DNA of 64,000 nucleotides, taken from NCBI GenBank assembly GCA_022497155.1, contig MU385713.1, forward strand, positions 1,178,001 through 1,242,000. The letters are read 5' to 3'. Origin of the DNA: Whalleya microplaca (taxonomy: Eukaryota > Ascomycota > Sordariomycetes > Xylariales > Xylariaceae). Made by a program: the position numbers and the translations under genes. This document shows, in pieces, positions 23,557 through 34,806 of the stretch. A model generated the notes under the pieces. That model did no database searches. It had not been told where the DNA came from and saw only the letters and a program-made list of their open reading frames with translations. Each line of letters opens with the position of its first letter. Positions within the stretch are counted from its first letter, which is position 1.

Positions 23557-26500
23557 TCTCTGTTAGTTTACTCCAGAACAATTAAGCATATAAGGGCGAG
23601 ACGCAAGTGCAGATATTCAAGCCGCGCAGAGCTGTGCGGTAAAAGTAGTGGCAGTCCTGAAGATAGTAGGGTGGCATCCCACTAGAGTTGTACCCAAGCG
23701 AACAAGAAACGATTAGGTGGTATAAGTATGTGAGACGACGCCAGTTAATTACAGATCAAAGATATATAGCAAATGTAAGTTGCCCCATGTCACCTATGAG
23801 GAAAGGGACCAAAGTTGAGGGACTGAGGTGGATCCGTGGCAAACAATCCCAAACCTGTCCAAGTACAGTCCATAATCACATGCGGGACTGGGGAAGCTGC
23901 CAATTGGGGGTAACCATGCTTCGCGCGATGTCGCGAACGAAGAAAATGATTGGCCATCGTGAAGTGAAATGGATTCATGGCTCATCCGCAGGACCGATGA
24001 TATATATTCGGAGGCAGTGCCTTGGCAATATCCCGAGACTTCCTGGATAAAACTTTCAAGCAATGAAAGATAGTACCACATACCTTTAGAGCTAGGAGGC
24101 ACAATCTAGCGAATCACCTGCACAGTTTGAGCTCACGGCAGCGTGATCATGGAACAGAAGCGCATCAATCCAAAGAACCTCGATGATGAAAGATACTGTA
24201 AGCGACTATGGGGCCTAGGCTACTATTTCTGAATTTACGTTAGTATTTCGGTCCTCCAGGATGTCATGAGGGGCTACACTGGTTCAAGACCACGGTCCCG
24301 CGGATGGCCAAGCCACGAAATCAGACATGTTGGACCGATAGATAGGTAGTTTGATGACCCACCAGGCTCGTCACAATGGGTACTGGCGATTACCAACCCC
24401 ACGGGGTAGGCTGTCTCGCAGTAAAGACGAAACGAGAAGTCTAGGTCTCTAGGCTAGGTCGTGGGGTTGACCGCGCAGCCTTCGGACAAGTGGATGGTCG
24501 CTGGTTGGGTGATCGGAGAAAAGGCGCACTCGCACTCCTTACAATATAGGTAGGCAGTTGAAGCAATTCCACTTAATGATAGACAGCGGAGCCCAGGTCT
24601 GAAGTGCGGTAGAGAATGTGTGCGCTTTTCTTTCTATCAACGGTGGTTCAGATCACAGCTGAAGACTCATGTCTTCGTTTGATTGAGCAACTGACAGCAA
24701 TTGCGTCCAACAGAGAGGACTGACTATATTAATAATATTGCAAGAATGTGACCAGTGTGAGCCAGATGATGTCCCAGAGGAGAAAAGTGGAGTGCATGAG
24801 GTGTGGTCCTGTGTGTCCTGCATCCCTAAATGACAAGGTCGTTCTTGGCCTACATATAACACGCTTGCAACTGTGTAAGCGTATTACCATTGGTGCGTCG
24901 CAGGAGAGAATGACAAAGGGATCCGTGACGTTGGTTAAGAAGTCGAAATGGGGAACAATGGGAACGTCACAAGACTTGGCAAGCCCCGGCAATGTGGAAT
25001 TGTCTAACCTAGGCCTCGAAGAAAGACGAACAGTCTGTGCATAATAATATCGACTAGGCTGCTAGGCTGGGGGGCAGGCGGGGAAGGGCTAATGAGAAAC
25101 GAATCCGCAATAGGGCTTCGTTACCTATAGTACCTGGGTACGCTTCGATTTTCAGCTAGACACTAGGAGATAAGTAATCCTCCGAGGGGTATGACACAAG
25201 AACACTGATGTTCATGCTAGTATTCGATCTCGAGTTGTCCTCTCGGACAAAAGGACCGTAGATACTTGTAACTTAACAATACCCCCCTAATCTTGGTGTT
25301 GGATCCAAACGAGGTTCGCTTAGACACTAGTCTAGTTCTGATCTTTCAATATGATTCACGTACAGGCGAAAGGAACCAGGTGTAACCGAAAGAGGCAACG
25401 ATACAGAATGTAGCAAGGAGTGAAGGAGAGATCAGTCCGTGGCCAAATGGGACTGTAAACCGAACGCTATCGCGGGGTTGTGGGATTGTGGGGCGATGAC
25501 ATGATCGTGATTTCCATGAACCCCGTTGGTCCATTGGTTCGGTGTTGATAGTCAACTCCACGACATCTCCGAACATCTACCTTGTTACCACTTCTATCGT
25601 AGTCGAGGCTGAAGTTGAATGTAAGTAGTGGAGCGACGAATCCCTCCTTGTCATTGGATCAGGAGAACACTTAGATAATCGTGAAGTATTCCAAGCTGTC
25701 TATCTGGGCAGCTGGGTAGAAGCCAATGTGTTGCGTTTGTTGTCTTAAGTGGGCAAGCCCAGGCCGCATCTGACAGCATGGGAATATCAGAATATCCGAA
25801 TGGACAAGAAGATATGATATCTCGTGCTAAAGCCGTACCGTTTTGATAGAAAGTTTGCCGACTAAGTCTATCGATGTCGACGGTGTATGAACTCCTGCTT
25901 GAACTTTCAAGGTTTAGAAACGTTTAATCAGGGGCAATGTAGACATATGTCAACACTAGCCAAGTATGTGACATGTGTCAAATTTATTGCATTAAGGGCG
26001 AGTTCTTTCTGAATATATATGAAGAAACTCAATATGATGAAGTAATAGAATAGGTGGTATATGGAATCTAATGCTTAACTACATCCATTCGAAATGCTCC
26101 ATTCAAGGTTCTCTGTCGCATTCTGCTTTGCCGTCGGCCTTACCGAAAAGAGCATGTTAAGCGAGTGCGAGGAGTGCGAAGCCACATGGCTTGGTGGGAA
26201 TCTCAGGCAACTAACAGCCCCAACCGTGCGCCTAGCTAGCTCTTTGCTGTAATCTCAGTGGCTGCTAAGGGACTTAAGGTGAGGCTCGAGCTTTTATCCT
26301 TGCCTAACCAGCCCTACAAAGTCCAATACAGCTGCTATTTTCATCTTCCTTGTTTTCGCTTACCACTGCCGGGTGTATAACTCCTATTCTGATCGACATT
26401 TCCAACAGCCTTGTCGCATTCGCACTCGCCTTATTTCAGGTAATGCAGTATGGTAGCAGTGGAGTTTATATTGTAATAATACAGGGCAATGCTTCCTCAG

Positions 26501-26751
26501 GAGGCAATGCATATGGTCTTTTACTGCATAGCCAAGCATTCTAACGTGGGCATATATGTACCAGTCTCAAAGATGGGACTATATAATGTTAGTTTCAACG
26601 TATCGAGATGTGTTAGGAATAGTGCTACTCAATATAAAAGTCAAATACTTCTCATATTATTTCCTTATTCAGTTTTGTCAAGTCGTTCATAATAGAAGTT
26701 ACATGACTGTCCTCATCCTTTCCAACACCTAACGATACTTCGCCCTTCACC
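23557..26751. other. 3.2 kb gene-free stretch
   Basis: Shared upstream region of the divergent carnitine acetyltransferase and MFS genes. Only short open frames without domains occur. A CCGAGG core (the reverse complement of the FarA/FarB-type CCTCGG) is present near 25173, too far from the acetyltransferase to claim regulation. Confidence 0.6.
26633..26640 (+). promoter_or_regulatory. TATA box candidate for the MFS gene
   Basis: TATAAAAG lies 112 nt before the proposed ATG at 26752, at a plausible distance for a fungal core promoter with a short leader. It fits an inducible rather than housekeeping promoter, but no other element was recognised. Confidence 0.45.
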
Positions 26752-29035
26752 ATGCTTATCACGTATACGATGCGAGCCTTGGGCTTGCTAAAGAATCCAG
26801 AAGAAGAGGGAAAGCCAGAAACGCCTTGCAAACATTACAGAGCGAGCTCACCAGATGGAACGAATGCGGATCCAACAGACCGTCTTCTTGGATTGGGATC
26901 TTGTCCTCAGTGCGAAGCGGAACAAGCTGCTTCGAAATATCGCTGGAAGCTCACCTTATGCCTAACTCTACCCTATGCTCTTCAAGCTCTCGATGTTACC
27001 ATGTATGGAAAATTCAACGACTTCGATGATGATGGGACTAACCTGGGCGATTAGTGTTGCTAGTGCTTTGCCATGGATTGCCGCGGACTTTGGTAAGCAC
27101 TCGCTCGTAGGGAAGTATGACTGATTAATCTCACTGATAACAATACAGGCGAAATTGCCCAGCTCAACTGGATCATATCGTCCTTCAACTTGACCTCGGC
27201 AGCATTTATTCCTTTCTGGGGTCAGATAGCCGACATATTTGGAAGACACTGGTCTCTACAGATTTGCTCCTTGATTATGTTGATCGGTAGTGCTATATGC
27301 ACTGGAGCCCCCACGAATGCATTTGGACTATTCCTCTTTGGTCGAGCTCTGCAGGGTGTGGGATGTGCCGGGCTAAACACCATCGTCCGTGTGATCCTGG
27401 CGGATAAGGTGTCTCTGAAGGAGAATGCGAAAAACTGGTCACTATTTGCGTTGACGGGAGGTATCTGCTATGGTCTTGGTCCAGTTATTGGTGGCTACCT
27501 CACCGCAGCCAACTGGAGATGGTGTTTTGGTATCAATCTTCCTATTGCCTTCGTTGGCGTCTTGATCGTCTTTTTCTTCCTCCGAAACGATCTCCTGGGA
27601 CCTCAGCCAATCCCTGAATTAGACGAAGACCAGACTGGCCGACGCGAACAATTCGCCATACGCCTTACCACCATTGATATTGGCGGACAACTGTTGTTCT
27701 TATTCGGCTTTGGACTCCTAATCTTGGCTTTCACTTGGGCTGGAGCTACGTATGACTGGGATCACCCGGCCGTACTCGTTTCTCTCATCATTGGCACATT
27801 GATTGCGGTTGGTTGGCTTTATTACGAATACCTGATGACTCCTGGTCATGCTTTATCTCAAAAGCTGCGCCTCCAAAAGCCAATGCTGCCCTGGGAGCTG
27901 CTTCAGAACCGCAATGTTAGTCTTCTGACTTATGTCACCTTTGCGACGGGGATGGCAATGTATAGTGTATGTGATCATTTAAATCTAGCGTCACACTCCT
28001 TACTAAACTCGATAGGTTCTTTACTTTGTCGACATCTACTTCACTATAGTCAAGGTGCGGCTTTCTGCTGAGAACCCCATAGCGTATATGACTAACGCTG
28101 TTCATAGGGTTATCCATCTGATAAAGCTGGTGTCCAACTGCTGTTTTACACTCCAGGCTTAGGAGGTGAGTTCAAACAATCCCTTTTCTAATGAGTAAAG
28201 TTAACAACTTGCAGTTGGCGTTTACCTTTCAATGGTTTTATGTAACTCTTGGCTACGCCAAACCTTTGCACCTCTCCTCCTCGGGTCTGTAGTTGAAGCT
28301 GTCGGCGTTGGTTTGATGGCCTGGGCCCTCTATTTTGAACACACCCCTACCATCTTCGGTATGATGGCTCTTACCGGCGTTGGAACTGGGTTGCGATTCA
28401 TGCCGAGTGAGTACTAAACTTTCATACTTGAAGATTGCCACTCATTGACTATTATCAGCGAGTCTCCATGCCATCGGATTCTTTCCCGACTATATTGCGA
28501 CAGTAGTCTCTGTCATGGGTGTCGCTATGACACTCGGGGGCACCATCGCCCTCACCATTATGTCTACTGTATTCAACAATACGTCGGGCATCTCACGGGA
28601 TTCGCCCTTCCAAAACGACTATGCGGCTATACAAAATCTACCCGAAGATATTAAGGCCCAGATCACTGACGGTGCAAGGGTAAACTCTCATTCAATAACC
28701 ATCATGAACTTGTATAAGCTGACAGTCGAATAGAACGGAATTACTTGGGCATTCGTCGCACTAACACCGTTCATGGTCATAGTAAGTCCATCCCACTCAG
28801 AGAATATGCTCGAATATCATCGTTCTAACATATCGGCTAGTGCATAATCGCGTCAGCCTGTTTAGGCAACGTGACCATAGTCGATGACTCAAATACGGCT
28901 GCATCGGAACCCGATGCAGCTCATCACTTGACACATGGAAGCTACCTGCTTTCTTTATTTAGAGAAAAAGGTCAGGTAGAAAAAGATGGCGATTATGAAA
29001 TGGGGGAAAGGGCAGCTTGGGAACCGTCACGATAA
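26752..29035 (+). CDS. MFS transporter, DHA2-like multidrug/H+ antiporter family
   Basis: Predicted plasma-membrane exporter driven by the proton gradient; substrate unknown. Nine exons: 26752-27002, 27055-27092, 27149-27966, 28016-28054, 28108-28165, 28215-28406, 28459-28679, 28734-28781 and 28841-29035, giving 619 aa. Every join keeps the frame and restores family motifs: ALDVTIVASALPWIAADFG across introns 1-2, then LNWIISSFNLTSAAFIPFWG, the motif A-like GQIADIFGRHWSLQ, and the motif C-like region GGICYGLGPVIGG. Alternating hydrophobic segments fit about 14 spans. The cytosolic N-terminus is about 80 residues with CKHY and CPQC pairs; the C-terminus is short and acidic. No biosynthetic enzyme is adjacent, so a cluster role is not supported. 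The introns are all about 50-60 nt. Confidence 0.9.
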
Positions 29036-29760
29036 ATGAGCGGCGCATATGAATTTAGACCTGTGATTGTCAGCGTTATTTGCATTGAAGATACCCTCTA
29101 GATTAAAATTGCATAGGTCTTATACTCTTGAATAATTAAACATACCTAGTCTTGTTATCTAACAAGTAAATTGTGTATGCGGTATAGTAAGAGATAAGTG
29201 AGATTCATCATTGTAAGCATCACACGACTATGATCCATCTTGAAGTACTTCGGTCCCACGAATTTATTCTTGTATATTCAAATTAAACTATCAATTAGAA
29301 AAGCCGTTTTATATGGCCCATAGAATGAACTGAGATAGAAAGTTAGCTTCCAAAGAAAGCACAAACGTACGAGGCAATTATGAAGTAAGAAGTAGGTATC
29401 AAACGGAAGCGACTAAGAGAGCGGAGTGTACAAATTCTCCTCTCAAGATCCGGGGCTAAACTCCGCCACGGAACTCCACACTCCCAACTTCATCTCATCT
29501 GTAAACCACACATGTACATATCAAACTGCCCAAAATCACAATGAATTGCACTACTTAACATCCGCGACTCAAACTAGGCGGTTTTCAACTTTGTACAAGC
29601 TCAAAAGCCGGGATTTTCGACCTCATTGAGCCCTCGGAGCTCCATCTAAACCCTCCGTCATCGGCCTCCGACCTCCCTCCTCCCTCTCTCTCTCTCTCTC
29701 ACCTCAGCTATCTCACCCACACACTCACGCACCCAGCACACAAAAGCACGCCCCCCCACC
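29036..29760. other. intergenic region before the 2EXR gene
   Basis: AT-rich for most of its length, then a sharp change to a pyrimidine-rich leader with a (CT)n tract at 29684-29700, about 60 nt before the next ATG. No gene seen. Confidence 0.6.
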
Positions 29761-30804
29761 ATGTCCACCACCACCGACGTCCCCCAGCAGCAACAGCGCC
29801 CACGCTTCTGGCTAACCTTCCGCCTCTTCAGCGACGGTCTCAGCACCTCCGCGGCGGCGCGCCTCGCCCTCGGCGGCGGCGGCGGTAGCAGCCCGGAGAC
29901 CTTCCCGCGCTTCCCGGACCTGCCCGCCGAGCTGCGCCTCAAGATCTGGGAGTACCTGCTGGCGCCGCGCATCGTCGCCATAGCCTGCCACAGCACGCCC
30001 TCCCCCTCCCCCTCGTCCCCGGTCTCGGAGATCCCCCCCGAGGGGGGCGGCGAGCTGCTGGACGCGGATGTCGTCCCCGTCCCCGTGCTCCTGCACGTGA
30101 GCGCCGAGACCCGCCGCCTGGCGCTCGCGCACTACGAGCCCGCGTTCGCGTGGAAGGTGCCGCTGGTGCTCGCGCAGACGGACCTCCTACCCCCGCCCGC
30201 GGGCAAGGGGGCGGCGGGGACGTGGTCGCGCCCGCGCGCCTGGTTCAACTACGCGCTCGACGCCGTCTACCTGCGGGGCGAGCTGGAGCCGTACGACAGC
30301 TACGGGTTCAACAGCCCGATGGCGTATTTTCTCGGGAAGGAGGAGGCGCGGCGGGTGCGGCGCGTCGCCGTCGCGTTTTCCGCGCTCCGGTACGGGGAGG
30401 CGGGGTCGCAGCAGATCTTCGGCGCGCTGTTCCACGTCGTCGACCGCTTCGTGCCGGCGGATGGGAGGGTGTTGGTTACGGTCACGGACCGCGATGAGAT
30501 GACGCATCGCTTGATGGGCGGGGAGGCGCCGTTGGTGGGCAGCGCGGAGGGCGTGGAGGAAGAGGAGTGGGGGAATAGGGGCGCGGAGTGCGAGGTCAGG
30601 GTTAAGCGGGAGGGAGGGGGGAAGGGCCAGGAGGAGGAGGTCAATGTTGTGCAGAAGATCTGGAGGGATTGGTATAGGGGCTCGATTGTGACGTCGTCGT
30701 TGGTGAAGTTGCAGTTTGTGCTGGTCAGGGAGTCTGAGCTGGAACACTACATGGCGCAGCCGATCCCCTCTACAGCTGGGAACGCGGCGTCAAGTCGGAG
30801 GTGA
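29761..30804 (+). CDS. 2EXR-domain protein, function unknown
   Basis: Single exon, 347 aa, starting MSTTTDVPQQQQRPRFW. The domain is recognised by FPRFPDLPAELRLKIWEYLL at about residues 48-67, followed by LLHVSAETRRLALAHYEP. This is the 2EXR pattern, found in very large numbers in filamentous ascomycetes, with no established biochemical role. The coding sequence is strikingly GC-rich from 29800 to about 30600, with Gly and Pro/Ser runs, in contrast to the AT-rich upstream DNA. The last 60 codons return toward average composition. It converges with the next gene, with 200 nt between the stops. The family call is firm; the function is not known. Confidence 0.85.
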   Translation: MSTTTDVPQQQQRPRFWLTFRLFSDGLSTSAAARLALGGGGGSSPETFPRFPDLPAELRLKIWEYLLAPRIVAIACHSTPSPSPSSPVSEIPPEGGGELLDADVVPVPVLLHVSAETRRLALAHYEPAFAWKVPLVLAQTDLLPPPAGKGAAGTWSRPRAWFNYALDAVYLRGELEPYDSYGFNSPMAYFLGKEEARRVRRVAVAFSALRYGEAGSQQIFGALFHVVDRFVPADGRVLVTVTDRDEMTHRLMGGEAPLVGSAEGVEEEEWGNRGAECEVRVKREGGGKGQEEEVNVVQKIWRDWYRGSIVTSSLVKLQFVLVRESELEHYMAQPIPSTAGNAASSRR

Positions 30805-31004
30805 CGGTCGAACGGCTTGTCTTGAGTACTTTGGACATTTCATACAGGGCCTTATATACACTGTCTACTCTCGAGGTTGAGTGGTGACTGATGATGATTA
30901 TCAGAACGGACATCTCTATAATACAATAATACTCATGGCCGATGCAAGACAAAATGCAATATCTCTCCCTCTCTCCAAACGCCTGGATATCAGCCTTTTT
31001 GCGA

Positions 31005-31966
31005 CTATCGCATTTTCCTCGTCACCCTGTTTGTGTCTTCGAATATCGGAAGAGCGCCGCCGCCGCCATCTTCCGATCGCCCCTTGATGCCGCCGAGGAG
31101 CCAGTCGGTGAGGCTCACAAATCTAGCCCCCATGCCCTTCTCCCATTCCCCGTGCTCGTCGACGTGTTCGATCGTGTGGCTGACGACTCGACCTTCCTTG
31201 TCGAATTCGAAAATGAATAATCCAGTAAACGCCTTCTTCTCCCCAGGTCTTTGCGTACCCCGGAGGTAGTCGTCCAGTTTTTGCTCTCCCTGTTCAGTCA
31301 AACTCAAGTTCTCGCTCTTCGACTTATTAGAGGCCGTTCTCCATTTTACCACCAGCTGCTCGTTGTAGGCTTCGGGCCGTTTGGGCGAGAAGTACAGCGG
31401 CTCGTTGATCATGCGCTCGGACAGAATTTCTAGTTTTACATTGCCGATGATCGGTACCCGGTTCCATGCTACCGGAGATGTCCATAGTGCTGCTATGTAC
31501 CCCACCCTTCCGGATACCGTAGGGAGGTATGGATGTGTCGAAGGAAATAGGTGGAGGGAAATGTTCGGCGACAGAATCTCCTGCGGTAATGGGGACTGTA
31601 ACAGAGAAGGGAGTCGTTCTTGGAGTATGCGTAAAGCTAGGTACATCATTAGTACATACAATACGACATGTCTTGATATGAGGGAAGCTTACTTTTCCCA
31701 AGCTTGACTTTCCGTTCGTCATCTGGCCCGGGCCGCTTGTTGCCGACGAGTTCGAATCGAGGAAAAGAGGAATTGAACCATACCGACGTCAGTTCGGGTT
31801 GAGGTGATAGATGTACAGTAGTAGGAGGTTTTGCCGCCGTTGAGGATATCGGGGCGGCAGCGTGAGAGATCGGACTTGCTGTTGCGACGGACGGGAGCCG
31901 GCGAAGGGCGGCTCTCGAGCTCAAGGTGGTGGACTGCGTTCGGACAACGCTAGTTGGGACGGACAT
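31005..31966 (-). CDS. predicted mitochondrial conserved protein
   Basis: Exons 31966-31693 and 31636-31005 on the minus strand (56-nt intron, donor GTAAGC, acceptor CTAG, branch TACTAAT) encode 301 aa. The first 40 residues are rich in Arg, Ser, Ala and Thr and lack acidic residues (for example SSRAALRRLPSVATA), as in mitochondrial presequences. The body contains GRVGYIAALWTSPVAWNRVP and TGLFIFEFDKEGRVVSHTIE, a strand pattern that resembles an NTF2-like/DUF2358-type fold. I recognise it as a conserved fungal hypothetical protein but cannot name its function. Mitochondrial location and fold are inferences; the gene structure is well supported. Confidence 0.78.
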
Positions 31967-33606
31967 ATGTGCCTAGAGCCTCGATGGCAGCAGCAGCGGG
32001 TGGTTGGAAAGCCTCATGAATTCGCTCGGGAAGCCTTGGAGGTGGGCACAGAAGCTGCTCTAGCTTTTGTTGCGAGCGGAGGGTTTCATGGAATGGCCGA
32101 CGGGACACCGGTGCAGATGTGATGATGTAAGTGAAGCTTCGATTCTAAAAGTTCAAATTTTGGCGGAGCATAGCGAAAGATATGGCCCGGGGACCTGGGA
32201 ACGCGGGGTTCCACTAAAAATTAGAGGCATGGCACCTCTCTCCCCTGTAATCCGGAGTGAAGGATTGGTTGAGATGCAGTTAACATCGAATATGCTATAA
32301 AGCGAGAGTCAAGCTTAAGAGATTATCATGTGATTCACATACGTGCTTTGCGTGGTTGCTTTTTGAACCGTCGTCCATCGACTTCATAGGGAAGGGTCTT
32401 CTACCACTTTATAGTTGCGACCAATGATTTTATATGTTTAGACACAGACATGTCCCGAGAGGGCAACCTGGGGTACATATACAGAACATTCCGTACATAG
32501 AAATATGTAGCAAGTAGATTATAAGAGACAGGGGTTTTCGGCACGGAGCCCGCCAAAGCTACCTCGATATCTGATGTTCTGTAGCTGAGAATCAGCTGAG
32601 CCTCCACTTACATCTACAGAAGAACCCCAGGCAATCCGGAAGTTTTTTCAATGGCAATAAATGAATATAGAAACTGTCAAAGTCTCAATAAAAAGTGACT
32701 AATGAATGATGTCACTCTTGGTTTGTGCTCCTTATAAGGAAGATGTATATATAGGTATGTCATATCTGTATCATGATATGTAGGTTGTTTTCACAGACTT
32801 CGAGAGACAAAGACGGGGCAGTATTGGATGCTAACCAACCTGGGAGAGACATGGAGGCTCTGTGAGTGGTGGATTCGGCACTTGCTAGCATGCACCGCCA
32901 GGTGTCAGACGGCGCTGCCTCATATCCATGGATGTATTTACATATGATCCATACACTGTGGCTTCCAGCTGTGGCAGTGTGGGCAGTGTGGGCAGTGTGC
33001 CTGTGTGTGAGCAGCAAATGGAAAGCATGTGCTTCCGGTGTGCAGTGATGGAATAGCACAATGGAAGTAGGTACGTACCGCAATGACTGAGCATTGAACA
33101 AACCCCTGACGCCGCCTGACGGCCCTTTCTTGTGACCCCGTGATTTGATATAAGTGGCTCAGCGGCTTTCAACTCTGCTTGAGAGGGATCCACTCCCAGG
33201 TCTCGGGCCTATTGGGATCCATAGAACCTACCGCCTCAGGCTTATGTTCAGGCCTATGTACTCCGTACAGTCCGTAGGTAACAGGGAGCTAGACCGACTT
33301 ACGTTAGCAACTTGGCACGCCAGCACTTCAGCAATTGATCTGTGCACGGGTTGACGTCCCTGGAGTCTTGACGCAGGAGCCTGCACCTGTCTCAATTCTC
33401 TTTCTGCATCACCATCAACAACCGCCAACAACCTCCGTCTTTTCCTATCATCGGAAATTCCCAGCCTGACCGCCCAAACCTACACTTCCTCCATCCACAT
33501 AACCTACGGCCATCTCCCGACCTTGTGTGTTGCTGCTTATCAGTCTCTGATCTATCCGAGTCTCTCTTGTTGTCTTTGTTGGGGCAGCGCATCCACTCCC
33601 GTCAAG
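31967..33606. other. intergenic region upstream of YPT1
   Basis: No supported gene. It contains a short GGGCAGTGT tandem repeat at about 32971-33000 and, directly upstream of YPT1, a pyrimidine-rich CAAC/CTC-rich leader typical of highly expressed fungal genes. Confidence 0.6.
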
Positions 33607-34806
33607 ATGAATCCCGAGTAGTATGTCAAACACCATATCCCCGTACCCCGTCACTCGGCGGACGACATCATCGTAAATGAGGCTGACCTTTGATTTCCAG
33701 AGTCTTACCCCTCGCCTACCCCTCGCCTACCTACTCCTCGCCATATCCCCTCGTTTGCTTGCCCCTCGCCTGCCTGCCTGCCTGCCTGCGAGATGGCCTT
33801 CAAAATGCCATCTTCGCGATCCTCCCACCCTGCCTCAGCCCAAACCCAGAACATCGCAACATCTTCTCAGCCATGGCATCCTCCCGCCCCAGCACCACCA
33901 CCGTTCCTGGCCTCAAGCCGGAGAATGAGAAGAAGCTGCAGCAGGTCCTTGATTCTGCCCCCGTTCTAGTAACTCACCCTCGCGACAGATACGATTACCT
34001 ATTCAAGTTGCTCCTCATCGGAGATTCCGGTGTTGGAAAGTCTTGCCTTCTCCTGCGATTCGCCGACGACACATACACTGAATCCTACATCTCAACGATT
34101 GGTGTCGACTTCGTACGTCATAGTAATACTGGGGACATGTCACCGCCTAATTTGCTAACTATGGACAGAAAATCCGAACCATCGAGCTTGATGGAAAGAC
34201 CGTGAAGCTGCAGATTGTAAGGCTGACTATCATTCCGGCAGCCCAACGCCTTCTCCGACACGCCTTGCTAACCCAAAAATCTAGTGGGATACCGCCGGAC
34301 AAGAACGATTCCGAACTATCACTTCGTCGTACTACCGAGGCGCTCACGGTATCTGCGTTGTCTACGATGTCACCGACATGGACAGCTTCAACAACGTCAA
34401 GCAGTGGCTCCAGGAGATTGACCGATACGCCACCGAAGGTGTGAACAAGCTTCTTGTCGGCAACAAGAGCGATATGTCGGACAAGAAGGTGGTCGAGTAC
34501 ACAGTTGCGAAGGTACGGAATCCATGCGTTCACCTTGTTCTCACCGCCTTATCATGCGATTATCATCGGGTTACACCATCAAATATAGATAGCTAACTAG
34601 GTTTCAAGGAATTCGCTGACAGTCTTGGCATTCCGTTCCTCGAGACTTCCGCCAAGAACGCCTCCAACGTCGAGCAAGCCTTCTTGACCATGGCCCGCCA
34701 GATCAAGGAGCGGATGGGTTCGCAGGCCACCACCAACACCAAGCCCGGTGTCCAAGTTGGCCCCGGACACAGTGTGTCCAACTCGTCCAGCGGTGGCTGC
34801 TGTTAA
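33607..34806 (+). CDS. YPT1: Rab-family GTPase Ypt1 (Rab1)
   Basis: Small GTPase that controls ER-to-Golgi vesicle tethering and autophagy. Exons 33607-33617, 33989-34112, 34169-34216, 34285-34512 and 34609-34806 give 202 aa, the normal Ypt1 length. Exon 1 is only 11 nt (MNP plus part of Glu4) and uses a GTAGTA donor; with acceptor GACAG it restores the classic start MNPEYDYLFK. Visible motifs: P-loop GDSGVGKS, effector [44 protein letters not shown], and the C-terminal GGCC for double geranylgeranylation. Intron 1 is 371 nt, unlike the other introns (52-96 nt), and holds a frame open into exon 2 (see findings). The protein identity is certain; the exon 1 donor choice is by family match. Confidence 0.96.
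33769..33789. repeat. (CCTG)n microsatellite in YPT1 intron 1
   Basis: About five CCTG/TGCC units in a pyrimidine-rich tract inside the first intron of YPT1, upstream of the candidate alternative start at 33873. Confidence 0.75.

Noticed and set aside
30187..30747. 186-codon minus-strand open frame and overlapping frames
   Set aside because: Antisense to the GC-rich 2EXR gene, where stop codons are rare in every frame.
26752..31966. secondary-metabolite gene cluster around the MFS transporter
   Set aside because: No polyketide synthase, peptide synthetase, terpene cyclase, P450 or cluster regulator nearby; the neighbours are a 2EXR gene and a mitochondrial protein.
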